A stretch of DNA of 64,000 nt from the NCBI RefSeq assembly GCF_032854445.1, contig NC_088295.1, positions 30,684,470-30,748,469 on the forward strand, written 5' to 3'. The DNA is from Liolophura sinensis (Eukaryota > Mollusca > Polyplacophora > Chitonida > Chitonidae). How positions within the stretch are numbered: position 1 is the first letter of the stretch; the number at the start of each line of letters is the position of its first letter. Positions 1 to 10,521 of this stretch are shown here, in pieces. A model generated the notes under the pieces. That model had not been told where the DNA came from, did not search any database, and worked only from the letters and a program-made list of their open reading frames with translations. The position numbers and the translations under genes are program-made.

Positions 1-1085
1 GGTACCAGCCCCTTATCTAGAGTTGTGCTGGAAGTTACCTCATATCTAGATTTGTACTGGTACCAATGTCCCTTATCTAGATTTGTACTGGTACCATTCC
101 TCTCATCTAGATTTGTGCTCATACCAACGTTCCCTATCCAGATTTGTGCTTGTACCATTATCCTTACCTAGATTTGTACTGGTACCATCCCCCTTATCTA
201 GATTTGTGCTTATACCATTGTTCTTACCTAGAATTTTTACTGGTAGCATTTCCCCTTAACTAGATTTGTACTGGTACGAATGTCCCTTATCTAGATTTGT
301 ACTGGTACAATCCCTCTTATCTAGATTTGGACTGATAAGAGGGTATTAACCCGTTACTTAGATTTGTACTGGTACCAAACCCATTATCTAGATTTGTGCT
401 GATACCAATGTCCCGTATCTAGATTTGTGCTAGCACCAACGCCTCTTATTCAGATTTGTGCTGCTACCACATCCCCCTGCTAGATTTGTGCCAGCACCAA
501 CGCCTCTTATTCAGATTTGTGCTGCTACCACATCCCCCTGCCAGATTTGTGCCAGCACCAACGCCTCTTATTCAGATTTGTGCTGCTACCACATCCCCCT
601 CCCCCATATCTAGATTTGCTGCTGCTTTTCCCCTTATCTAGATTTGTGCTGGTGCTAACGCCACCTATCGAGACTTGTGCTTCCCCTCCAGCCATACGTG
701 GGAAGGTTTGTCGTATAAGTGAAATATTCCAGAGTACGGCGAAAAACACTCATAAAATAAACAAATAAATAAATAAAATATTTACATTTCTGATGGTACC
801 AGCGCCCTTATCTAGTTTTGTGTTGGTGCCAGCGCCCATTGAACAGATTTGCATTGGTACCCACGCCAATTATCTAGATTTGTTCTGGTATCAATCCCCG
901 TTATCTAGATTTGTGCAACGTTTCTCCTCAATATTTGTGCTGGTACCAACCTCATTTATTTAGATTTGTGTTGGTACAAACGCTCTTTATCTAGATTTGT
1001 GCTGGTACCAACCCCGCTCCCTTATTTAAACTTGTGCTGGTGCCAACGTCCATTATCTAGATTTGTGATGGTACCAACCCCCTTA
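1..1085. repeat. ~30 bp minisatellite, split by a SINE fragment
   Basis: Imperfect tandem copies of a unit of about 30 bp with the core ttatctagatttgtgctggt followed by accaacgcc. The array starts at the window edge, runs to about 678, and resumes from about 790 to 1085. The gap holds a deleted SINE-A copy. Short open frames here are by-products of the repeat. The array lies just downstream of the last visible exon of the glutamate receptor-like gene and is probably intronic. Confidence 0.9.
681..779 (+). mobile_element. SINE-A fragment with internal deletion
   Basis: The fragment joins the middle motif (cagccatacgtgggaaggt) directly to the 3' part (cgtataagtgaaatattcc, then agtacggcg and an aataaataaata tail). 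About 90 bases present in full copies, such as the one at 60840-61112, are missing. It interrupts the minisatellite. Confidence 0.8.
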
Positions 1086-1166
1086 TTATTATTATAATAC
1101 ATTATAATATCTGTATAGCCATTTGTAAGAGAATTTCAAAAGAAATCTTTGTATGGTATATTTTAC

Positions 1167-4100
1167 CTGTCCGCTACACGGACACGAACCTTCAAGAGTA
1201 TGTTTTCCAGCGTCGCCTGATTTGCAAGCAGGACAAAGTTGATGCCACTGTTCCTCATGGAGTAGTAACAAGTAGTCATAGTGCTGATCAAGTCTGTTTC
1301 TGTGCCGATCAGTGTATGAAGCCAGAATTTTATCCCATTCTTGGATAACCCCCTTGTCAGCACATTCGTCTTGGATACTAGACATAAAAATCACGGGAAG
1401 GAAAATATTAACACGATAGTAAACTAATCAGTTCAGGAGGATTCAGTTCAAATGAGCCGAAATAGTGAGTCAAAATGAGTCTTTAGTTTTCCGGAGTTGC
1501 ACTGCTCGTGCAGAAAACTAATTATTATATTATTTTCACGTTTTACTGTAAATTGTGGTTTATAATGTTACTAAGCCTCAAAAGTTACGACATTCGGGGG
1601 ATTCACCAGATTGTGCAGAAAGGGCCCATTTTATTCCATTAATCAGTAAATACAAAAAAAAAACTGAATTGCCGAATCACAAGAATGGTGATCGACGGAA
1701 GAGAATACTAGTAGGTAACAAACTCATATGGATTTGATCTTTATGCATCCCAGTAAGCAATTAATGATATTGTTTTAGAGATAAATCATAAGACACTTCT
1801 AACTAAAAACGATTGTGTACAAATTTGCACATTCACAATGACATCTTTATGAGGTCACTAGTTCACAGTAGTTTTTATAGAGTAGTAGGCCACCCCCAAA
1901 GACATTTTTGTAACAAACTAGGGCGATCCAATGATTACTGACAACAGTAATTAAACATGCCTGCAGTCTCGTTCTCCAACAGGGGTCACTCAAATGTTTT
2001 TTGTTTTGCATACATCTAAGGCATTTTCATACTGCAAAGATATTTAGCTCTGAGATCGGTTTAAATTGCCCAAGATTCCAGTTGGAGAGAATGAAATGAT
2101 CTAAGATCTAAGGGATGTTAGTATAGAAAGATTATGCGAAGTGCTGGTATTAAAAGTTGCACACAGGAATTTGATATAACAACTTACGAGCGGAACTGAA
2201 GGCAGCTCATACAAAAGACAACCGATCATAAACACGGATTATAGAGCAGATGGATTATTACGTGCACACAAGCACTTGACAATACAAGTATCTTACAATA
2301 TTCCTCTGAATACAGTATGCACGCCGTTTCCCAACCGGTAAGTTTCGTGACGTCGTAAAGAAGTAGAGATAAATCCGGAGGTCCGGCTATCGTCAAAGAG
2401 GTAGAGGAGTTGACGAACTGCATCAATGACGTCGTGACTGTCTCGGTATTAGAGAAACGTTTGAACTTCACGCAGCAAACTTCTGGGTTTTGGTCAGCGG
2501 CTCTTCCTGATGACCGAATTTCTCTGTGAAGACCAAAACCTTGTCCAAGAAGTACGTCTTCTATGGTGTGTCTCATGGAACAGCAGAAGCTCAACAAGAC
2601 AGAGTCTGTGTCCTGGCAGGTATACTGTTTCACTGGAAGACAGGTTACAGAATGACCCAATGGTTACAGTGCCTGTCTCGAAGACGGGAGAACCAGCATG
2701 AAAACAGGGCCGGTTCATACCAAAACGAGGTACTTGTTGCTGCCTCGCTCGGTGGCATGCACTGGCCCTGTCACAAGAATACACAGTATAGGCGCACACA
2801 CCTAATGAATCATCGTCATCATATGACTTAAAATTTACGACCTAAAGCCCTATGCATATATACTGATATCTAGTAACTTTCTTTTATAACAATCTTTTAA
2901 ACATTATTAAAACCAGAGACGTTGGCACATATATATGTCTTCTAACTATAACATTTTTTTCACTCACATGTTGTATACACTGAGAAATAATCCAAGGTTT
3001 CACACACAAGGGCGGAATCATCGTTCGTGTTTGGTGGAGAGCAAATCCCGTGAGGCGTGATGAAATTCCAAGTCTGGTTATGATGGACAACAATGTCTGA
3101 AAAATATGAAAGACAACATCATGAAGGAAACCACAGAGAACAAGTTTTGCTGTCATGACGAAATCACAAGTCGTTGTAGATGCATACGCGTAAAATAGGT
3201 CTACATTAATTCTAATAAGATGTTCGTAACATTCCAATGGCATTTTTTGATTAAGCAAAGTTGCATTTTCAAGAATCGCTATACACAAATCAGGTGTTTA
3301 AAGAATTGTTTACACTGTTTTGTTCAAATTGTTGCTCGACATACATCAATGTGTATCTGGATTTGTGTAGCTGTCTTCTTGTTTTAACTTCAAATTTTGT
3401 TAATTAGCGAATATTCAACTTACCTCACATGCCTGCAAATCATATCAGGGCTAATACTGTTTTGTTTAATTAACCATGTATTTTTAAGTAAATCATATGC
3501 ACGGCTCGGAAAAGCAGTGGCTATAAAATATTATAGATAAATCATATCAAGTTTAGTTGAACATTAAAGAGCGATAAATAACTGCGACTTTTCCTAGTAA
3601 ATTGCGTTTAATGAGCAGCAAGTTCGTCAATTAATGAGATGCAACAACATATAATATATAATAATGAGCTGTTCAGAAAAAAAACACCAGCCTCTGGTAA
3701 GTTCCTTAGTATGAACTATCAATAGGTGATTATACATGGTGGGAGTGGTTACTTTTGCAACACAAACGCCCTCACCAGTGCCGTCGGTCGCTTCTTCTCA
3801 GCAATGCCTCACGAACATCAATGCCCCACCAATACAAATGCCCTCACCATTGCCTCGCGAGCACCAATGTCCCATGAATACAAACGCCATCACCAGTCCC
3901 CCGTGAACACCAATGCCCCACCAATACAAACGCTCTCACCAGTGCCGTTGGTCGCTTCTTGTCACCAATGCCTCGCGAACACCAATGTCCCATGAATACA
4001 AACGCCCTCACCAGTGCCTCGTGAACACCAATTCCCCACCAAAACAAACGCCATCACCAGTGCCTCGCGAACATCAATGCCCCACGAATACAAACGCCCT

Positions 4101-5559
4101 CACCAGTCCCCCGCGAAAACCAATGGCCCACCAATACAAACGCCCTCACCAGTGCTGTTGGTCGCTAATTGTCACCAATGCCTCGCGAACACCAATGTCC
4201 CATGAATACAAACGCCCTCACCAGTGCCTCGTAAACACCGATGCCCCACCAATACAAACGCCCTGACCAGTGCCGTTGGTCGCTTCATGTCACCAATGCC
4301 TCGCGAACACCAATGTCCCATGAATACAAACGCCGTCACCAGTCCCCCGCGAACACCAATGCCCCACCAACACAGACGCCCTCACCAGTGCTGTTGGTCG
4401 CTTCATGTCACCAATGCCTCGCGAACACCAATGTCCCATGAATACAAACGCCCTGACCAGTGCCGTTGGTCGTTTCTTGTCACCAATGCCTCGCGAACAC
4501 CAATGTCCCATGAATACAAACGCCCTCACCAGTGCCTCGTGAACACCAATGCCCCACCAATACAAACGCCCTGACCAGTGCCGTTGGTCGCTTCTTGTCA
4601 CCAATGCCTCGCGAACACCAATGTCCCATGAATACAAACGCCCTCACCAGTGCCTCGTGAACACCGATGCCCTACCCATACAAACACCCTCACCAGTGCT
4701 GTTGGTCGCTAATTGTCACCAATGCCTCGCGAACACCAATGTCCCATGAATACAAACGCCCTGACCAGTGCCGTTGGTCGTTTCTTGTCACCAATGCCTC
4801 GCGAACACCAATGTCCCATGAATACAAAGGCCCTCACCAGTGCCTCGTGAACATCGATGCCCCACCCATACAAACACCCTGACCAGTGCCGTTGGTCGCT
4901 AATTGTCACCAATGCCTCGCGAACACCAATGTCCCACCAATACAAACGCCCTCACCGGTGCCATTTGTCGCTAATTGTCACCAATGCCTCGCGAACACCA
5001 ATTACCCACCAATACAAAGGCCCTCACCAATGCCTCGCGAACACCAATTCCCCACAAAAACAAACGCCCTCACCAGTTCCCCGCGAACCTCAATGCCTCA
5101 CGAATACAAACGCCGTCACCAGTCCCCCGTGAAAACCAATGCCCCACCAATACAAACGCCCTCACCAGTGCTGTTGGTCGCTAATTGTCACCAATGCCTC
5201 GCGAACACCAATGTCCCATGAATACAAACGCCCTCACTAGTGCCTCGCGAACACCAATGCCCCACCAATACAAACGCCCTGACCAGTGCCGTTGGTCGCT
5301 TCTTGTCACCAATGCCTCGCGAACACCAATGCCCCACCAATACAAACTTCAGTGTAATGGCTTCTTATGTACTTTCTGCACAACCTGATATAAAGTGTGG
5401 GTACTGTCATTAGTGATTCACTGGCATACGAATGTCATCACATCATCCACAAGATCTTACCTGTTATGGGATTTGTAGTGCAACCAGCTGTCATGGAGAT
5501 AGAAACTAGAATCTGGATTCCTGATGACAACCGCATAATTGGGATTCCTTCCTTGTAGA
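1167..5559 (-). CDS. Ionotropic glutamate receptor-like (delta type) amino-terminal domain, partial gene
   Basis: Four exons on the minus strand join in phase: 5461-5559, 2968-3096, 2297-2632 and 1167-1377. Each has an AG acceptor and a GT donor (gtaagat, gtgagtg, gtaagat, gtaaaat). The joined frame is open and reads like the amino-terminal (LIVBP-like) domain of ionotropic glutamate receptors. GIQILVSISMTAGCT resembles the family's ILALVSS-GCTSA segment. AGPPDLSLLLYDVTKLTGW followed by ILYSEEY matches the family pattern PPV-LHDV-LRVVTE-W---I-YDSEY. DLISTM and INFVLLANQATLENIL match the next helix and strand. This domain sits outside the cell and guides receptor assembly. Ligand-binding and pore exons would lie beyond base 1. 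The first exons and signal peptide were not found. Intron 5460-3097 contains a 1.6 kb satellite. The assignment rests on remembered family patterns; another periplasmic-binding-protein receptor is possible. Confidence 0.6.
2735..2832 (+). mobile_element. SINE-C fragment
   Basis: Contains ggtggcatgcactggccctg, tcacaagaatacacag and a cacacctaatga motif, ending in catcgtcatcatatgact. It matches the layout of copies at 17060-17205 and 53210-53360. It sits in the intron between the receptor exons at 2297-2632 and 2968-3096. Confidence 0.6.
3758..5352. repeat. 1.6 kb satellite with higher-order structure
   Basis: Tandem array built from two modules. One is about 45 bp (cctcgcgaacaccaatgtcc, then catgaatacaaacgccctca and ccagtg). 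The other is an optional insert of about 26 bp (ccgttggtcgcttcttgtca, then ccaatg). Modules alternate irregularly, with variants such as ccccaccaatacaaacgcc. The array is C-rich on the plus strand, unlike its AT-rich surroundings. It lies within an intron of the glutamate receptor-like gene and ends about 110 bases from an exon. The many overlapping open frames on both strands are products of the repeat. Confidence 0.95.
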
Positions 5560-5639
5560 CTGCACACGCAGAAAAATACAGGTTGTCGCTGATCGTTTCG
5601 TGTGACCAGAAAGTAACGGTAGATCTATGCATAAACAAT

Positions 5640-8600
5640 AACGTGGTAAATAAATCGGGACATCAGGCCACTATCAAAGTAAAGAACATTTGTTAATGGC
5701 ATTGAGATGAAAACTGTGTCTCCTTGCATGAAAGCACTGATATATGTTCCGCCAGCGCTGCAAAACATTCCACACTCAAGAGTAATGAATACCAATATCT
5801 GATCGTATTTCTATTACGCAAAAAGTCTGATCGTATTTCTATTACGAGTAGGACGCTTATTAATTAACTATGTATTGGCCCTGTGATTTTTTTGTTTCAT
5901 ATGATGGTTGATTTCTCTGACTAATTAATTTCTTAACATTTTAGTGATCCTCATGCCATATGTAAAGGCTTATATAGTAAATTACTGAAACACTGTGAAG
6001 CCGCAATACGTGCGTTTGGTACGGTATATCATGGAAAGATGTTTACTATGTAAGCAAAACAGATTGATGTGGAAAAGAATAAATTACGTGTTTAACACTC
6101 ATGAATGGCCTACTCACACATGTTATGTTTGCTTTAAGGTTTATCACCTAGATTTATCGTTTAGCGTTTAATTTAAGTTTATTTTCAAGAGCTATGTGCA
6201 TATGTGTGCAACTATACTGGAATAGATCTTGGTCACGTTTTGCGTGTAGATAGGTACATGTACTGCTGAGCTTTAATCACGGTTTCAATGTAATATTACC
6301 ACACAAAGTAACGATTCGATTCTATTAAAAAGCTAGTGGAGAAGTTTGTTGAAAACGATTCTTTAACTTTACATTTATTTATTTATTTATTGGCTTGACA
6401 TTTGACGCCGTACAAATTCAGACTCAGGACGAAGAAAGACGGACACAACTCGCTTAAAACCACTGAACCTGGCGAGTTTATAAACAGATAAACTTCCTGA
6501 CTTAAATCCATAACCGAATCAGCCGGACGTGGATTCGAACCTGAGATCTCATCAATCAAGGAAATTGCATGGTTACAACTCTGTGTGTGACTTTCTATTG
6601 CCGTAGCTCAGTTTATCATTTTATAGGTACACATTGGATCTCATATATTCGGAAGCGCATGTCGGAAACCTTAATTTTTCTTTTCAAATGATGGCTTCCG
6701 TATTCTGTCTCTGCAACAGCAATGAGTCTGTTTTTAAAATGTCCTAACGTGATGTGTGGGCAACCATCTTGGAACCCAGGATAACTTATTTAACTTACGC
6801 CAAATTTATATCTTGAATATAGATCGCTTATGTTAAAATGTCAACATTTAGCAATTTTACAATAATACAGCATGTTAAATACTGTAATTTGTATGTGTCA
6901 ACTTCCTAAATTATTACTTCACGTAATGATTTTTTGTAAGTTGTAACACAATTTTCGACATTCACAAAGCTAAGCACAACACAAGTGTTAGTTTAGCATA
7001 GGACAGTGTTAGACATTTTTAAACATTTTGTAAAGTGTTTAAAAGTCTAACACTTTAGAGAGTGTTAACGTAATAAAAAATATGCTTTGCCTCACCCACC
7101 ACTTCCAAAGTCTTGGATTTAATGATATTAAAGTTATATATCACATTGCAGTTATAAGAGGGCCGTTTAGTCGGTTTGTCGGTCGTCTTTACTGATAAAC
7201 ACACACGTGGGCCTACATGTATTAAGAAATCCTTCTTGCACTATTCCATGTGGGCATATGTCGGCGAAGAATTATCATAACAATATAAGAGGGCCCCAGA
7301 TACAGGAAGAGCCTTCCTGATAAAACTTCTTAATCGTATAATGAATGATACCCACTCGAAAAGGTTTCAATGTGGTTTGTTCAGCCAATAATAGTCTTGT
7401 ATACAACTAACATATTTATGGAATCTTTAATTGCAAGAGTCAAGTTATCCAAACGTTTATCATTATTTTTGTTCTTATCTAATTTGAACTTTTTATTAAG
7501 AGTCTGAAATGTTTAATGACATTTTAAATGTAAACGAAACTTTCTATCGAAACATTTAACTCTATATTGATGTATTAAGTACCGATATTTTCTTAAATTC
7601 CCTTTTTGTTTTGATGAAATTTTTCATTGATAAATTAATCCTATACTGATTAGTAGTGCTTACCCCAGTGGCAGCTCTCCTCGGTTGACAAGGTATTCCA
7701 AACTGAGCCACACACAGGTTTGGCCCATTAGCAAAATGAATCAATCTTGCAGCACTAGAGGTTAGGCTGTCTAACGATCCACAATTTATGCAAATGCACA
7801 AAAGCGTCTTCCTGTATCAGTATAATCGATCTTTCACCAGCATGCGCTCAAATATTTATGATAAAAGATTGTACAACCTTGCACAATAAGAACAAATATG
7901 CGATTGCCAGTCAAAGTCCACACCCTGTCCAGGAATAACAAGCAACCTCGCCCATAAAACAACTATTTTACACTATCTAATTAAACCTTTATATATGTAT
8001 TTCCGAGAAATAAATTAAAGCGGCTGTCTTTGGTTTTCAGTATCAGTTAACACATATATTATCTTATGATACGTGTGGTCATATTTATCACGCTATAAAA
8101 CACCGTAGAGATAAAATAAACTTGCATCATTAACAAATCTTTCTGATCACCCGGATGTATAATCTAACTGACGTCGCTCTTGTTATACGTTAATTGAGAA
8201 CCTGAATTAGTTTTTTTGTTTGGAAGATTGATTTCCGGTTATGTAGTTATTTATGTATTTTTTAAATTAAGACTCAAAACTGCACTCACAGAATGTTTCA
8301 CATACACGAAAGCATCCAGGGTTATGATTGTAAAGTCTGGTGGGAATCATCGCCCTTCGCCAGGTAAATGGCAAACATTGTGACTCAAAGCCGCAATGGA
8401 TACGCGACCTCATTGGTAAGTTAAGGCCCACTCAAACCTACATTTACGAATAGTTAAGAAAAATTGCGAGGAAAAATCGATGATAATCGTTGTAAATATT
8501 ATACTGATCGTACGATATCACGTGGGAATTTTTGATGAATCTGAAGATAAAGGATAACGGATTCTTTCTTTATTTTTAACACTACGTGCCTGAAACCTTT

Positions 8601-9580
8601 ATCATGCATGATCTTTTGGGTTGTTGCATGGCCAAAGAATAACGTGATAAAATTCTTTTTCTTATGAATAGCAGTATTCTGGTGTATTAAGAGAAGACAT
8701 TTGGATTGCGAAATCACCATTGTGAAAAAGTATCCATGCGTAGATCTCATTTAGTTCTACATAGATATCAACATTTTGGCTTATTCATAAGCAAAATTTG
8801 ATAAGTCATTTATAAGAGAGAAAAACCAATTATATGTCAAAAAATTCATGTTTGAAAAACATAGTTTCAAAAACAAGACAATTTGATATAGCGGTGGTTA
8901 TCATGTCAATTTATGTTCCTTGAGGAAAAAAAGAGTTTTGTGTAAAATCTATCGCCGTCTCGTCAGGCTAACAAATGACACTTTTGGGGGTTTTAAATGT
9001 AAAAGGTGATATTTCTGTGTTTTGTGTGAATTGTCAATACATCAACACAGGCAATGTTGTTTCTGGTCATGACGTGAAACCTTCGGCACATACTGTCCAT
9101 AGCCGTGACAAGTTAGTAATAGCGTGCAGATGGTTCTTTCACTCAGATTTTCACGAGATGGTGGGTGGTCATTTCAAGTTTCATTGTCTCGCTATTTCAT
9201 TAAAGACAATCTGCAATCAAGAATTGGCCGCATGTGCAATTCTCCCATCTACTCCGCGAGGTATTTTTGTGAATGTTTGCCGACAGTTGATAGTATATAG
9301 GTGGATACATTCATTATTTATTCGTCAAATTCAACCAACAGCAAACACCAAACAACAATCAAAACAACAAGCAACATGTACGTAACACAAAAGCATAGTT
9401 CATCGTAAAATATTAATGAAAAGAAAAGAAAATGTATAACTCTCATAAATACAATAGGGATTTCAGTTTCAGACTATAGTCTCAAAAAATATAAATCCAT
9501 TTTGCGATAAATATTACGCGATAACTATATGAAGTATTGCATAGCAATTACTATACGTGTAAACGAACACTTGTTTACAC
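5640..9580. other. Gene-poor stretch with one old SINE-like element
   Basis: AT-rich DNA that may include 5' introns of the receptor-like gene. At about 6370-6560 there is a minus-oriented SINE-like element: ttatttatttatttattgg at one side, gacgccgtac inside, and a B-box-like ggattcgaacct near the end. A weak minus-strand exon candidate lies at 7664-7766. No other supported gene was seen. Confidence 0.4.
7664..7766 (-). CDS. Possible orphan exon, unrecognised
   Basis: On the minus strand an AG acceptor (gatcgttagacag) and a GT donor (gtaagc) enclose 103 bases open in one frame only, 34 codons containing FANGPNLCVAQFGIPC. It starts with one base of a split codon and ends in phase 0. That does not fit the next receptor exon, so it is not placed in that gene. 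No family recognised; it may be chance. Confidence 0.2.
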
Positions 9581-9584
9581 GACC

Positions 9585-10060
9585 CGTAAGTTACAGCACT
9601 GTAATCAGTACCAGGGACTTAAACAACGTTGGCACAACCATCAACATAAAGCAGATTAAAACACATATAAAACATGGTTTAAAGGACTCGGAAGTCAAAG
9701 CACTTCAATTAGTACCAGAGACATAAACAATGGTTTAAACTATCATCAAGACATAGGTCTCGGAATCACACCACTTTAGTTAGAGAGACAAAAGTGAAAC
9801 AGTTACACAATGGTTGGGGCCTCCGTGGTAGATGTGGTTAGCATGCCAGCGAGGCCCAATGACCGTAGAACCTCTCACCAAGGCGGCCGGTGTGAGTTCA
9901 AGTCCAGATAACACGTTTAAATAAATAAACAATGGTTTAAATAGTCATTAACATGAATCACATAAACGAGACATTATAAACATGATTTGAAGGACCACAA
10001 AAGTTACAGCAATTTACATAGTGTCAGAAACGTAACAATCAGATATAGAAAGTCATACTG
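9585..10060. repeat. Degenerate tandem repeat interrupted by a SINE head
   Basis: Diverged copies of a motif with a cagcac/caattagtaccagagac part and an aacaatggtttaaa part recur at about 9590, 9700, 9760 and 10005, with poor spacing. A head-only SINE (9816-9929) is inserted in it. Confidence 0.5.
9816..9929 (+). mobile_element. SINE-A tRNA-like head with short tail
   Basis: Begins ggggcctccgtggtagatgt, has a B-box-like gtgagttcaagtcc, then ends at once in aaataaataaa. The usual middle and 3' tail are missing. The flanks repeat acaatggtt (9807-9815 and 9930-9938), a possible target-site duplication, although that motif also occurs in the surrounding repeat. Confidence 0.75.
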
Positions 10061-10521
10061 AAAATATATAAAAGCTATAGGTTTGCCGGACCCTGAGGAA
10101 TGTGTAAGAGATATGAAGTGGTGTCGAACAACTATCATAAGCAATTCAACTATCAGAGATATAATTAAATGCCAAAGCAAATATATAACAATGGATAATG
10201 ACATACCTGTTTGATATGTTAATGCTGATTTATGTGACACACCGTATCCTGCTGCAACATACTAGGCAATGAGTCAAATAGGATAAAGATAAGGATCCTG
10301 GCGCGACCGTGGAGATAGTGGGCTTCTAAACAGATAGATATACATGTCACGAAAACACAGCCCTTCAAACAATGCGGAGAACTGATTTACAAGGCTCTGA
10401 AGAAGCAGCATTGGGTGGGTTGATAAGTACACAAATCGTAGAGCGGTAGAACTTTTTCTAGTGGTCAAAGCTGTACATGGCAAAGAGTGGTTGGGTCTGG
10501 ATGGACCTTGACACGTTTTGC

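Noticed and set aside
3726..5388. Open frames with MPREHQCPTNTNA-type repeats on both strands
   Set aside because: Products of the satellite; no start context, no splice support and no family.
5461..5559. Alternative frame LQGRNPNYAVVIRNPDSS of the receptor exon
   Set aside because: Protein-like, but its phase runs into a stop in the next exon. The chosen frame joins all exons and matches the receptor motif LVS...GCT.
8975..9385. 136-codon plus-strand frame
   Set aside because: No recognisable motif, no splice context, CAA-rich end; length is possible by chance in 64 kb.
10200..10253. Possible small receptor exon (acceptor gttgcagcag, donor gtatgtcat) with phase fitting the 5461-5559 exon
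   Set aside because: Too short and without motif support to place in the glutamate receptor-like gene.
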